A program made the translations under genes and the position numbers. A stretch of 64,000 nucleotides of DNA from Engraulis encrasicolus (lineage: Eukaryota > Chordata > Actinopteri > Clupeiformes > Engraulidae), in the NCBI RefSeq assembly GCF_034702125.1, contig NC_085874.1:1358501-1422500 (forward strand). Reading direction: 5' to 3'. Positions 1 to 11,350 of this stretch are shown here, piece after piece. How positions within the stretch are numbered: the stretch's first letter is position 1; each line of letters begins with the position of its first letter. The notes under the pieces are model-generated. The model saw only the letters and a list, made by a program, of their open reading frames with translations, had not been told where the DNA came from and made no database searches.

Positions 1-585
1 TTGTGCTTCATCCAAATATATTCAAAGTGTGCTTACACAAAGTGCATTTACCCATCATGCATCATCATGCATGTACCATCATGCAATGCACTTCTTGGAG
101 CTAAATTTCTCAAACAGAAATCCATTTACCTCTAAGGAATATCTTTGGTTTGCATGAAAATATTACTCATTGTTATATTCTGCATTTATTGTAGGAGTTT
201 TAACATTTTAAAGTGGTACACAAAAAATGGCCATGTTCCCACCGTCATTATGATGGTCACGTATATGTTCTGGTATATATAGACTCACACTTCCCATGAT
301 GTCATGGTGAGAGGTAAGTTGGAACTAGTTGTTCAAACAAAGAATCAAGGGTCACCATTCATGATCAATTCAAATGATCAACTGCAGGAAGGTGGAACAA
401 GAATGAAATAAAGTGAAATGTGTATCTGAAATCTCTGTAACAATGCAATGATTGTAAATGTCAGTCGTGCTAGGCATGCATACTGTATCACTACTGTGAC
501 ATGTGGCTGTGTGTAATGTACAAGCTCTGAGAACCAGCATGGATTGTAGTATTACATTTATATTATTCGTTGTACTTGGGAGTGT
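1..585. other. No gene recognised; AT-rich leader
   Basis: I see no coding region, RNA gene or clear transposon end here. The sequence is AT-rich with scattered short motifs resembling the repeat that follows. Confidence 0.5.
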
Positions 586-1002
586 ACTGTAAATATACTT
601 CAAGCATACCTGTTATATATTTACAATACTTAATATGATATACTTTTTACATACTTAAAATGTTCCAAAGTAGTCCAAAGAAGCATGAAGTTAATATACT
701 TTTATTGTACTTCTAGTAACAATAAAATGTTATAGAAGTGTACTCAAGCACACTATTAATGCCATACGAATGCATGAAAAGCGTGTTTGGAGCATACTTT
801 CAAAAGTATGCTTGTAGTGCACTTAAAGTTGTCCAAAAGCGGTGCCAATTTAGCATCCTCAGTGTGCTGCAAGTGTGCTGAAGTACTGCTTTAGTAGTGC
901 TCAAGCACACTAATAGTGCAATGACGTGCACTTTAAATTGCCGAAAATAGTACACTTTGTACTAAGTACGGTCAAAAAAAGTACGCTTTAAGTATATGGG
1001 TT
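586..1002. mobile_element. Short palindromic MITE-like repeat
   Basis: The two ends are imperfect inverted copies: ATATACTTCAAGCATAC near 588-606 and its complement GTACGCTTTAAGTATAT near 982-1000. The interior is rich in recurring AAGTGTACT, AGTGTGCT and AGTGCACTT motifs, and there is no ORF. I infer a non-autonomous foldback element of about 415 bp and cannot name the superfamily. Confidence 0.45.
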
Positions 1003-1071
1003 TTTCACCTGGGAAGCATCATATCATTGCTTCAGGAGAGGAGGCAACTGCATGTGTTTCTACAGAGCTAA

Positions 1072-1356
1072 CGGTAGGGACACATACTGTAGGAGGCGAA
1101 GCAAGCGAAGCGAAGAGAGGAGAAATCCAACCGTCATCAGGTCGTTGCGGCGAATCAAATGGAATGGAACAGTTATGTTGTTGATTTGATTGGGCCGCGG
1201 CAGGCGAATTCGCTCCTCATTTGCATAACATTAAACTTTCTTTAATAATTTCGCTTCGCTCCTGTTCGCTTGCTTTCGCTTGCCATCGCTTGCCTTCGCC
1301 TCTCTCATAGGAATGAATGGCAAAGTTCGCAAATTCGCTTGAATGTGTCCCTACCG
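1072..1356. mobile_element. Harbinger-like MITE with TAA target duplication
   Basis: A 285-bp element bounded by inverted ends CGGTAGGGACACA and TGTGTCCCTACCG, flanked on both sides by TAA (1069-1071 and 1357-1359). The interior contains mirrored runs of GCGAAG/CTTCGC-type motifs and no ORF of note. A 3-bp TWA duplication is typical of PIF/Harbinger elements, so I infer a non-autonomous Harbinger MITE. Confidence 0.7.
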
Positions 1357-1679
1357 TAAATGAGGCAAAGGAGAGAGGAGAGACCGGTTTTTTTTTTTAA
1401 TTCTGTGAGACAAGGTTACAAAGCAAGGAGGTAGCGATTCACCACCCTTTGAAGAAGATGAAGTTAAAGACCTAAAGGCAGAGAAATTGCTCTGAAAGCT
1501 GACTGTGATTGTTTTGCCCAGATGATGGAATGTCCCGAACGATCAACATGGATGAATGAATGAATGAATCTTTATTGTCATTGTACAGGTACAACGAAAT
1601 TGGTCAAGTGCAGATGCTCACGGTGCTTAAAAATCAACAAAGAAACCTATATATATACTGTATAAAAATAATTAAGATT

Positions 1680-2618
1680 TTAAAAAGTCAGCTGTGCAAA
1701 ATTAAGTGTGTAGATTGCTTTTGGATAAAAACAGTCTTTTAGCCTGTTGGTTTTTGTACCCAGAGCCCTGTAACGCCTGCCTGATGGCAGCAGCTCAAAC
1801 AGTTTATGTCCAGTATGATAGGGGTCTCTGATTATTTGCTTGGCTTTCTTCAGACAGCGACAGGAGAACAACTCCTCTAAAGAGGGCAGGGGACAGCTGG
1901 TGATCTTCTGAGCTGTGCTGACCACTCTCTGAAGAGCTCTTCTGTCCGTTGCTGTGCAGCTGGAATACCACACACATAAACAGTACGTTAGGATGCTCTC
2001 TATGGAGCTCCGGTAGAAGGCCACCAGTAGACTTTGGGGTAGATGGTTAGCCCGTAAGACCCTAAGGAAGTACAGTCTCTGTTGTGCCTTCTTGATGGTG
2101 GCAGTGGTGTTGGTGTTCCAAGTAAGGTCGTCCCTCAGATGCACGCCAAGGAAGCGGAAATCAGAGACCCTCTCCACACAGGCCCCATCGATGATCAGCA
2201 GTTGAATGTTAGCCGTTGTCCTCCTGTAGTCCACTATCTGCTCCTTTGTTTTTGTGATGTTTAGGAACAGGTTGTTCTCCTTGCACCAGACCGATAGACG
2301 CTGCACCTCTTCCCGGTATGCAGTTTCATCTCCCTTGGAGATGAGACCTACGATGGTGGTGTCATCAGCAAACTTGATGATACTATTGCTGGAATGAGAG
2401 GGGGTGCAGTCGTGAGTGTATAGGGTGTACAGGAGTGGGCTTAGCACACAACCTTGGGGGGAGCCTGTGCTGGTGTTTATGGCTGAGGACAGGTGGGAGT
2501 CAGCTCTTACCCTCTGGGAGCGGCCTGTTAGAAAGTCCAGGATCCACTGACCACTGTCCAATAACTTGGTCACCAGTCTGTTGGGGAGGATAGTGTTGAA
2601 AGCCGAGCTTAAGTCCAC
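1680..2618 (-). pseudogene. LINE reverse transcriptase, C-terminal part
   Basis: The 312-codon stretch carries the RT palm motifs: the SPQGCVLSPLLY block and the catalytic FADDTT (FxDD) motif. These are followed by the thumb and C-terminal region ending in TNRLKDCFYPKAI, common to fish CR1/L2-like LINEs. Upstream codons back to about 2788 are also open in this frame, so the RT core is nearly complete apart from the frameshift. It lies immediately upstream, in minus-strand terms, of the 3' tail at 1549-1570. Confidence 0.8.
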
Positions 2619-2787
2619 AAAGAGCAGCCTGGCATAGCTCCCCTGCTGCTCTAGATGGGACAGAGCAGCATGAAGGGCTGTTATGATGGCGTCGTCTGTG
2701 GACCTGCCGGCCCGGTAGGAAAACTGATGAGGGTCAAACCCAGGTGAGAGACAGGAGGTGATGTGAGCCCGAACCAGTTTTGCGAAA

Positions 2788-3942
2788 TCACTTCATAATG
2801 ATGGGACTGAGTGCCAATGGTCGGTAGTCATTCAGCCCACTGATGGTGTTCTTTTTGGGGAGCGGGATGATGGTGGAGGACTTCAGACAGGGGGGGACAG
2901 CAGCCTGGCTCAGGGACTGGTTGAAGATGGTATTGAAGACCCCAGCCAGCTGGGCCGCACAGTCTCTCAGGACCCGTCCAGAGACACCATCCGGGCCCGC
3001 AGCTTTCCGTGGATCCACTGCCCGTAGCACCCGCCTCACCTGCTGTTCCTCCAGCACAAGGGAATGACTGCTGTATCCTGGTGGGTTTTGGATGGCAGTG
3101 TCAGGTGGCTGTACCTCAAAGCGGGCAAAAAAGATGTTTAGGTCCTCTGCCAATGAGGTGTCCATGGAATCTGTTGACTTGGTACTGGGTCTGTGGTTCG
3201 TGATGTGCTGAATGCCCTGCCACACCTGCCTGGAGTCGTGGCTCTGGAAACAGTCCTCTATTTTCTTCCTATAAGCAGCCTTGGCTTGTCTGATTCCCCT
3301 CTTGAGGCTGGACCTGGCCGCGCTGTACATCCCCTCATCACCACTCCTGAAGGCAGGGTTCCTTTCCTGAAGGAGGTTTTGTCCCTCTCTGGTCATCCAT
3401 GGCTTGGTGTTTGGATAAACTCTGATATGCTTCTCCACGGTGACACTGTCTGTGCAGAATTTGATATATTCCGGGACAGCTGTGGTATGCAGTTCCAGGT
3501 CCTGGTGTTCAAAGACTTCCCAATTTGTTGACTCAAAACACTCCTGCAGCTTTTCAGAGGCATTATCGGGCCAGGTTATGACTGTTCTGGTGGTTATGGG
3601 AGTGCTTCTCCTGAGGGGGGTGTATGTTGGTAACACAAGCAGTGACAGGTGGTCTGACTGGCCCAGGTGTGGTAGTGGTTTCACTCTGAAGCCTGACTTG
3701 ACATTTGAATATACCTTATCCAATATGTTGTTCCCCCTTGTGGCGCATTTAACATGTTGATGGAATTTAGGCAGTGCCGTCTTTAAATGAACATGGTTAA
3801 AGTCTCCTGCTACAATGTGGACAGCCTCTGGATGAAGGCTCTGTTGATCGTTAACTGTGTCATGTAATAGTCCCAGTGAATGAAATGCTGACATACAGCT
3901 TGGGGCCATTACCAGCATTACTTGCTCATTTTGATGGCTCAA
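2788..3942 (-). pseudogene. LINE ORF2 fragment: endonuclease C-terminus and RT N-terminus
   Basis: This 384-codon open stretch begins inside an apurinic/apyrimidinic-type endonuclease: it shows the GDFNH motif near residue 47 and a QSDH motif (catalytic Asp-His) near residue 95. It continues through the linker into the start of the reverse transcriptase, with the typical AAGPDGV motif and the NDYRPLAL motif near the end. Its frame ends just after the ALSPIIMK motif. The same protein continues in another frame from about 2790 leftward, so a single-base indel near 2785-2792 breaks the ORF. It is a dead, 5'-truncated copy. Confidence 0.75.
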
Positions 3943-4059
3943 TCATGAAAACCGACAAGTCCAAACTGCTACATCATCTAGAAGGTGCCGTTCACCCCCA
4001 ACAGCAACAGGGTCAACTTCGGTGTGGGATGGAATGGTACTTGTCCAAACGGGGTCATC

Positions 4060-4481
4060 CCTATGTTCCCCGGGTCCTATGTTCCCCTCTACCGGGGAAC
4101 ATAGGGCCCTTTTTTCAAAAAAGGGTTCTATGTTCCCCACTGCTTCAAAGTAGACTCAAAGATTCTCTGTTCTAAAGCAAGCAAGTTCTGCATTAAGAAC
4201 GTCTCTGGTAGACTGCTGCCACATGGCAAAGTGCATGCAGGTTGCTGTTGCAACTGTGGCAGGTTAGGTTTAGGGATAGTTTTGGTCAGGGCACAAATTC
4301 AAAACTCAGAAACATTGCATTACGACAGGTTAGGTTTAGGGATGGTTTTGGGAAGGGCACAATTTGAAAACTCGGAAACATACAATGCGGGGAACATAGA
4401 ACCCTTTTTTAGAAAATGGGTCCTATGTTGTTCCCCGCTCCCATACAAAGACAGGGGAACATAGGACTCGGGGAACATAGG
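4060..4481. mobile_element. Foldback MITE with GGGGAACATAGG termini
   Basis: The ends are inverted copies of about 29 bp with a single mismatch, built from two repeats of CCTATGTTCCCC. Extra inner copies of the same motif lie at about 4085-4137 and 4389-4440. Between them is a direct tandem repeat of about 70 bp (near 4258-4325 and 4326-4390) with the core AGGTTAGGTTTAGGGAT. I could not find a convincing target duplication or an ORF. Confidence 0.6.
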
Positions 4482-4539
4482 TACGCTCCCGTCCAAACAA
4501 TGAAACCAACCAACTTTTGGAATGTTTGCTGACAGCATC

Positions 4540-5199
4540 TTAAAGGAAAAGTCCAGTTTTTTTAACATTAAGGCCATTTTCTGAGTGGTCTGCAATGTTT
4601 TAGAGTCCCCCTCGCCGTTTATTTCATGTTTGCTGCAGTCTGTATTATTTGGCTGATTTGGATTTGATCTCAACCAGCTTTAGAATGGCCGTCTATGGGC
4701 ACCTGCTGCAACTCTGTTCTTAAAATTACTTTTAACATTTGTTTTCAAGAATATGCAACTCACCAAGTGTTCAGCAGTATTCACTGGTGTTCCTTAACAA
4801 TTTTTGTAGCGAAATAGGGCATCTGTCGTGTTTTATGTATGTTTTATGTAGCAATTTGTAAATTAAGTTTCACTTTCACTTTCACTTTCTTTCACAAAAT
4901 GGCAAATAAAAAATGACAGAAGCCATATTTCGCCTTGAAACTTGTTAGGGACTGCTAGTGAACACCCCTTACCACTTTGTGAGCTGTAGACTTTCGAAAA
5001 CAAATGTTTAAGGTGAGTTTAAGAACAGAGTTGCAGGTGCTCATAGACGGCCATTCTAAAGCTGGTTGAGATCAAATCCAAATCAGCCAAATAACAGAGA
5101 CTGCAGCAAACATGAAATAAACGGTGAGGGGGACTCTAAAACATTGCAGACCACCCAGAAAATGGCCTTAATGTTAAAAAAACTGGACTTCTCCTTTAA
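4540..5199. mobile_element. 660-bp foldback element, TTAAAGG termini
   Basis: Left arm 4540-4750 and right arm about 4998-5199 are inverted copies of roughly 205 bp with few mismatches. They begin TTAAAGGAAAAGTCC and end in its complement. The loop of about 245 bp contains a CACTTT hexamer run (4868-4895) and no ORF. The TTAA at each tip would fit a TTAA-targeting family, but the palindrome makes the duplication ambiguous. It sits just upstream of the Gypsy LTR remnant. Confidence 0.7.
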
Positions 5200-5448
5200 G
5201 GATGATGGTGCTGTGAAGGGATGCCAAGCGCTGAAGATCCAAAAAAATCCCAAGCAGTGGTCATAGTTCCTGGCATGTGGGGAAAACATAGACAGCCTGT
5301 TAGAGTTTTTCCACACAAGTTAGCTGACATCACCACGGTGTACGTAACTCAGTCGAATACATGTAGTGAGGGTGAGCACTTCAGTAAAAGTTGGCTGAAC
5401 CAACGGAATCCAAAGTGTGGACATTCCTTGTTATTTACTTTTACTACA

Positions 5449-5460
5449 TGGTGTCAGAAG
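5449..5460 (+). other. Gypsy primer binding site, probably tRNA-Leu type
   Basis: TGGTGTCAGAAG directly follows a sequence ending in CTACA (5444-5448), the expected CA end of a 5' LTR. TGGTGTCAGAAG is the 12-base complement of tRNA-Leu 3' ends known as a primer site in several Ty3/Gypsy lineages. The gag-like frame starts immediately downstream. The left boundary of the LTR is not resolved and no matching 3' LTR was found. Confidence 0.55.
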
Positions 5461-5463
5461 CGT

Positions 5464-5965
5464 TTTCGGACCTACGATGCCGAAGTTCAACCCACCCGAC
5501 CCGCTGAATGGAGCGACTGGAAGAAACGCTTCATGTGCTACCGGACGGCTACGAAGCTAGACAAAGAAGAGCAGGTGATTCAGGTTAGCACCCTCATCTA
5601 TGCCCTGGGTGGGGAAGCAGAGAACATATACGGATCGTTTACTTTCGACAATGTGGATGATTGTGATACTTTTGACATAGTTATGGGCAAGTTCGATGCA
5701 TACTTCATACCCAAACGTAACGTAATTCACGAGACTGCCCGCTTTCATCAGCGAATACAAAGCGCGGGGGAGAAGGCAGAGGCATATATTCGCGCCCTTT
5801 ATGAACTCTCTGAGCACTGCGAATTCGGACCTAATCGTGACTAAAACATTAGAGACCGGCTAGTGGTGGGCATCAGGGATAAAGAGCTCTCCCGAAAACT
5901 ACAGCTCATGGAAGATCTCACATTAGAAATAGCAGTGCAGGAGGTCAGACAAGAGGAGGTTTTAC
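5464..5965 (+). pseudogene. Gypsy gag (capsid part)
   Basis: The frame entered after the primer site reads a retrotransposon capsid-like protein, including PAEWSDWKKRF near its start and the VQEVRQEE motif at its end. A TAA stop at 5842-5844 interrupts it, and the same frame continues as gag-like sequence to about 5965, where a LINE tail is inserted. Gag packages the element RNA into virus-like particles. Function is lost here. Confidence 0.65.
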
Positions 5966-6262
5966 AGGTTTTGTGTGTGTGTGTGTTTTTTATGTCAGAT
6001 TTTGTTAGTTTGTTAGTTCTTACTGTTTAGTGCTTGATGGTCTTACTTGTTAGTCTTGTCCAGTGTCTATTTTGTTTGCCCCTATGTCTGATATGTCTTA
6101 TATCCTTACGTGTGCTTTTTTTAAAATTTGTTTTTATGTCATAAAATGCATGTGCCTCCTCTGTCTTAATGCCGTCTTGGCCAGGACTCCCTGGAAGAAG
6201 AGGTTTTTACCTCAATGGGACCTTCCTGGTTGTATAAAGGTCAAATAAAATAAATAAAGGAG
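5966..6262 (+). mobile_element. LINE 3' tail inserted in Gypsy gag
   Basis: The segment ends in the fish LINE 3'-UTR motif TCAATGGGACCTTCCTGG followed by AAATAAAATAAATAAA. GGAGGT occurs just before it and again just after it, consistent with a short target duplication. The Gypsy gag frame resumes immediately to the right with codons for KAQVSLQGG. It is a 5'-truncated insertion of about 0.3 kb. Confidence 0.6.
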
Positions 6263-7510
6263 GTAAAAGCCCAAGTTAGCTTGCAAGGTGGTGAAGCAGC
6301 GTGTTCCGTAGAGGAGGTCGCACGGGGGCTCAGAAAGTTCAGAATGGAGTCGCGTGTACAGCGCAACGACACTGAACAACAGACCAGACACTACGATCGC
6401 GGCAATACTTGCGGTAGGTGTGGGAAAATGATGCACAAGAGGAAAGAGCTCTGCCCAGCAGTTAAGTCCACATGCCATACATGTAACAGAGCTGGACACT
6501 GGGAAAGAATGTGCAAAAGTAAGGTGGTAAATGAAGTCTGCGAGCACGAAGATGATGACGATGAAGCTTACAGTGTAGCCCACTTTCTAGGCTCAGTTAA
6601 GAGCACAACGTCAAGTAGCAGCGAACAGTGGACTGTCAAGCTGAACATACACAATACACCAGTTAGCTTCAAGATAGACACTGGCGTAGATGTGTGCATT
6701 CAGAGTGAAGAGACGTTTAATACGCTCAAAGGGGTGACACAACTTCACCCTTCAAGGGCCATGCTCTGTAGCCCAGGAGGCAAATTGAACTGCATCGGCC
6801 AATTTACAGCGAGCACTGTGCACAAACGCAGACGGCACTCATTCACTATGTACGTTGTGAGGGGAGAGAGTGTGAGCAACCTTCTGAGCAGAGAGACAGC
6901 ACAGGCAATGAAGCTCGTTAAAAGAATACATGAAGTCAGCAGTGCAAGGGGAGAGCTTGGTTTGCTGAGAACACAGCCAGTGCGAATTGAGCTTCAAGAT
7001 GATGCAAAACCCTATGCCGTCCACACTGCACGCAGGGTCCCCATCCCCCTCATGAAGCGGGTGAAACAAGAGCTTGACAGGATGGAGGCCACAGGCGTCA
7101 TAGAAAAAGTGACTGTGCCCACGGAGTGGTGCGCCCCTATGTTGCCCGCTCCCAAGAAATCAGGCCAGATGCGCATCTGTGTCGACCTGAGAAAGTTAAA
7201 CAAAAATGTTAAGAGAGAGAGGTTCATTCTGCCAAAAGCTGAAGAGATCACAGCAGAGTTGAGTGGGTCCACTGTGTTCTCCTCACTGGACGCCGCGTCA
7301 GGGTTCTGGCAAATACCACTGGACGAGGGAAGCCAGCGACTCACCACGTTCATCACGCCTTTTTACCAGGTACTGTTTCAAGCGCCTTCCCTTTGGGATT
7401 TCTAGTGCCCCAGAAATATTCCAAAGAAAGATGGTGGAGACCCTGGAAGGCCTACCGGGCACTGCAGTGTTTATGGACGACATAATAGTTCATGGGGAAA
7501 ACATGGCAGA
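6263..7510 (+). pseudogene. Gypsy zinc knuckle, protease and N-terminal reverse transcriptase
   Basis: Reading rightward, the frame shows a CCHC knuckle (CHTCNRAGHWERMC at about 6478-6519, preceded by a degenerate one). It then shows an aspartic protease active site (FKIDTGVDV, about 6670-6696) and the start of reverse transcriptase, with FSSLDAASGFWQIPL near 7279-7323. A one-base indel near 7367 shifts the frame. The RT palm continues in the other frame with RLPFGISSAP and the FMDD catalytic motif near 7474, then is cut at 7510 by the hAT insertion. The domain set resembles the Mag-like (K02A2.6-type) Gypsy group, which is an inference. Confidence 0.75.
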
Positions 7511-9426
7511 CAGTGACGGACTGGGATAGAGAAACGGCCCTGGCATTTTGACCCACAACGCGGCCCCGCGGCCCCAAGACCCCCCAGTAACCCCCCCCCC
7601 CTCACGCACAGAGAGAGAGACACACATTCACACACACACCACTTCGTGGAAGTTGCAACAACTTGGTGACCGCGCACCACATTAAAAACACATTGGTAAA
7701 CACAAGGTGCATCCTGATCCTACTAGAACTAGGTGCATGGTGCATCCTACACGTCGAAAACGGTGCGTTATAACAAGCGCACTCTGCACTCGTTGGCCCG
7801 CCCCACACAGAGAGAAATTGTGACTATTAATAAAATAGTAGGCCTAGTAAACACTGAAGTTTCAGAAACCGACCTTTAAACAACAGGCACCAGGCAAGCA
7901 TCAACGTGCCTACACACACACACACACTATAAAATCAATGAACCAACCACTTTTGATGTCCGCTTTGCTCTTGCACCGCTTCTTTACGCAAAAGCCCCTT
8001 CTTCCAGTGTCCAGTGGACAGTGGCCCAGCTAATGATGACAAGACTATGAGTGGGAGTCAGTCCAACTTCTATGCTAACCAGTCCAGAGCTGAACGCAAA
8101 ACAACATACCGTAGGCTACATCGATATGGCTACTAAAATGTATTTCAGCAAGACAAGCCACCAATTCGAGAGCCCATTACCAAGTCATGAAGTTAAGAAT
8201 AAGCTTACAGTACGAATAAGAAAAACTATAACAGCCCCCAGATTACCACAAGCTAAAAAGGTTTACAGATCACATCACCTTGGCTAGTAGCGAGACTAGC
8301 CACGGACTGGCTTATGACAGTAGAAACGCGACCTTACGTGAAATTAAAAAAAAGTGTCACGGCGGACACAAACAATGATTATTAATGGAAATCCTTCAGC
8401 CCTACCTGGTCTTATTCGTAGCGTCGGGCGGTGCAACACATCTTCTAATATCCATATTTGTGTGGGCGAGAGAGCTCTGCGTGCTATTCCATGTGTGAAT
8501 GGCCTTGTGATTTCTTGGCGATTGCAGAGACAAAACAACACACTTCTTCATGGTCTTCTTCCAAGCAAGCCAAGAAGCTGGCATAATAGATACTACGACA
8601 TAGATTCGAACAGAACACCGTGTTTTCAGTGACAACAACCTTGAATTTATGGGACACTTCTTGTCCGCCACACACCGCAATGCTCACAGGAAGTTTATCG
8701 TCAGTCACTAGGGAAACGGAGGACTGAACTGATTAAGAAAATACCTGAAAAGACCACAAGATGGCAGCATCTCACCGCGTAGTGACCACCAAACACCACA
8801 AGTCAAGTCAAATGTGCTTTATTAACAATTTCCATTGCCGCTCCCCCTTCTTTCGTTTAATTCCTCCTCTTCCTGGACCTTCATTCATTTTTCTTAATAG
8901 CTATAATTGTCCATTCGCGTCGCGACATCTACCGTCAGTTTTTCTCTATAACAAGCTTCAGAATGTTGATGAATCTTTTAGGCCTACGTTCTTTTTCTTT
9001 TGGCGGGAACCGAACGTAAATAAAAAAAAAGATCCCACAAAGCAATGCTTTACTACAGTTGTCTCAAACAAAAGCAAAATATAAATAGGTAGGCTATAGT
9101 TTTTTTTTATTATTTTGAACACTTTTACATCATTGGAATATATATTCAGGAAAAATACAACATGAAACATAATGAGACCCACCCATCAATATGCCACCGT
9201 CCGTGTGTAATGTATGGCAGTGTCAGTGGTATAAATAGCGAAACGACGATGTGAGAACGTTGGTTGAACAGAACTTTGAACGCAGGTAGCGTGATATTTG
9301 CTTGAGAAATTCCAAATGTATGATTGTGGGGCCGCAACGAGCATTGGAAGGGCCGCGATGGGTATTCTAAAGGGCCACAGCCCTTCTGGCATGTGCCCAA
9401 ATGCCAGACTGTCCAGTCCGTGCCTG
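7511..9426. mobile_element. 1.9-kb non-autonomous hAT element
   Basis: It begins CAGTGACGGACTGG and ends CCAGTCCGTGCCTG. It is flanked by a perfect 8-bp target duplication, ATGGCAGA at 7503-7510 and 9427-9434. The 8-bp duplication and CAG...CTG tips are diagnostic of hAT elements. Nothing in the interior is recognisable as hAT transposase, so it probably moved in trans. A 74-codon minus-strand ORF with cysteines (8484-8708) is unrecognised. The insertion point is inside the Gypsy RT, and the RT frame is continuous across a single copy of the duplication. Confidence 0.85.
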
Positions 9427-10226
9427 ATGGCAGAGCATGACGACCGCCTTCAGAAAGTGCTGGAGCGCCTGGAGACAGCAGGGCTCATGCTGAATATGGA
9501 AAAGTGTGCACTGAGGCAGCAAAGACTACACTTCCTGGGCCACGAAATAGATGCAGAGGGCACACGACCGGACCCAGCCAAGGTGTCTGCAATTAATAAG
9601 TAAGAATCGCCAAGCAACGTTGCTGAGCTAAAAAGGGTGTTGGGCATGGTAAACTACTTGGGGAAATACATCCCCAACCTGGCCTCAGTGGGACAGCCCC
9701 TGTACAAACTTTTGAAATCAAAGTCCTCCTGGACTTGGGGTCCAGCGCAGCAGACAGCGTTCCAGCGCATCAAAGAGCTCCTTACGACCCCACCTACCCT
9801 GGCGTTCTATGATGTTGACAAACCCACAGCTGTCTCGGCAGACGCAAGCAGCTACGGCATCGGGGGTGTACTAATGCAACAGCACAGTGAAGGGTGGAAG
9901 CCGGTTGCCTACTGCTCACGACGTCTCGGCGAGGCAGAAACCAGGTACGCCCAGATCGAAAAAGAATGCCTGGCGAGCGTCTGGGCCTGTGAACGGTTTG
10001 GGAAGTACTTACAAGGCCTAGAGTGGTTTAGGTTAATCACAGACCACAAACCTCTCGTCCCACTGATGAACTCTAAAGACCTGAATACCGTCCCCATTCG
10101 CTGCCAGAGGCTACTGATGCGACTGATGAGGTTCAATCCCACCGCCAAGTATGCACCAGGGAAAACACTCGTCATGTCGGACACTCTATCCAGGAGTCCT
10201 ATTGGTGGCACACCAGAGGCGGGCAA
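9427..10226 (+). pseudogene. Gypsy reverse transcriptase C-terminus and RNase H
   Basis: After the hAT element the RT thumb resumes (KCALRQQRLHFLGHEID). An in-frame TAA at 9601-9603 follows, then the connection domain (GMVNYLGKYIPNL). The RNase H domain comes next, with VSADASSYGIGGVL (first catalytic Asp), KECLA (Glu) and ITDHKPL (Asp), ending in MSDTLSRSP. All expected catalytic acidic residues are visible. The stop and upstream damage make it a pseudogene. Confidence 0.75.
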
Positions 10227-10429
10227 CATGAATGCAGATGTCGAATGTTACGTGGCATCCATCATCGACAACATGCCAGCCACAGATCGGAGAATGGACC
10301 AAATCAGAGCCGCCACCGCTGCAGACGACACGCTACAAGTCTTGGCCCGATACATACAGTCGGGGTGGCCCGATCACACGAACCAGGGTCACCCCACTGT
10401 CAGCAAGTACTACTCTATGAGAGGTGAAC

Positions 10430-11346
10430 TGTCAGTCTACCAGGGCCTAGTGGTCAGAGGCAATAGGATAGTAATTCCGGAGAAACTAAGAGCTGACATA
10501 ATAGAGCGCATCCACGACGGTCATCAGTGGTTGACTAAATGCCGTGACAGAGCGAATGCCTCCGTCTGGTGGCCGGGCATCTAAGCCAAAATCAAAGAGA
10601 GAGTCCTGAACTGCCACCATTGCAGAGAGCATCGCAGGGCCCAGTCAAGGGAGCCCCTGGTGTCCACGCCTCTTCCAGACAGGCCATGGAAAAGAATAGG
10701 AATTGACTTGTGTGAACACAACAAACAGAGCTACCTTGTCATTTCTGATTACTATTCAAGATTTATCGAAATTCTGCACATGACCACCACCACCAGCACC
10801 CAGGTAGTCACAAAGTTGAAAGGCACCTTTGCCCGTTATGGAATAGCAGATGAAGTGATCAGCGACAATGGGCCCCAATTTTCTAGTGAGGAGTTCAAAG
10901 ACTTGGCTCGAGAACTAGACTTCACACATGTCACATCCAGCCCACATCACCCTCAGGGGAACGGGCACGCTGAAAGAGCAGTGCAAATTGCAAAAAGCAT
11001 CCTGAAACAAAAAGACCCCCTCTTAGCCCTGATGTGTTACAGAGCCACTCCATGCAGTAGCACAGGGGTGAGCCCAGCCGAACTCTTGATGGGTCGTAAG
11101 ATCCACACCACATTGCCATCCATCGACCGAAACCTGCAGCCCAAGTGGCCCAGCAAGCAGGTAGTTGCAGCCAAAGACGCAGCGGAGAAAAAGAAACAAG
11201 CACATTACTACAACCAGCGCCATGGCGTGAAAGATCTCCCGCCACTACAACCGGGGGACCGTGTCCTCACTGGACTGGACAGCCAGAAGTCCTGGACCAC
11301 ACAGCGCTAACCCGAAGTTTGACGTTGGCATGCACGGAGCCCCAAG
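10430..11346 (+). pseudogene. Gypsy integrase
   Basis: The N-terminal HHCC zinc motif is visible as two His around 10513-10525 and CHHC at about 10612-10623, interrupted by a TAA at 10582-10584. The catalytic core follows, with the D (IGIDLCEH), D (SDNGPQF) and E (GHAERAV) of the DDE triad in the expected order. The C-terminus reaches the GDRVLTGLDSQ motif. It then leaves frame near 11300 and is cut at 11350 by the tandem miniature LTR element. The family role is joining element DNA to the host chromosome. Confidence 0.75.
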
Positions 11347-11350
11347 TGTA

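Larger units (their letters stand above)
1549..3950 (-). mobile_element. 5'-truncated CR1/L2-type LINE with (TTCA)n tail
   Basis: A non-LTR retrotransposon lying on the minus strand. Its 3' end is at the left, marked by a TGAA/TTCA short tandem tail (1549-1570), as in CR1/L2 and related clades that end in microsatellites rather than poly(A). Two ORF blocks (2788-3942 and 1680-2618) carry the C-terminal part of the endonuclease and most of the reverse transcriptase. The 5' end stops inside the endonuclease near 3950, the usual result of incomplete target-primed reverse transcription. The exact clade is not resolved. Confidence 0.8.

Noticed and set aside
1680..3942. Intact LINE ORF2
   Set aside because: A frameshift near 2788 and loss of the 5' endonuclease region make it a dead copy.
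8484..8708. Captured host exon within the hAT element
   Set aside because: The 74-codon frame has cysteines but I recognise no family and see no conserved neighbouring exon.
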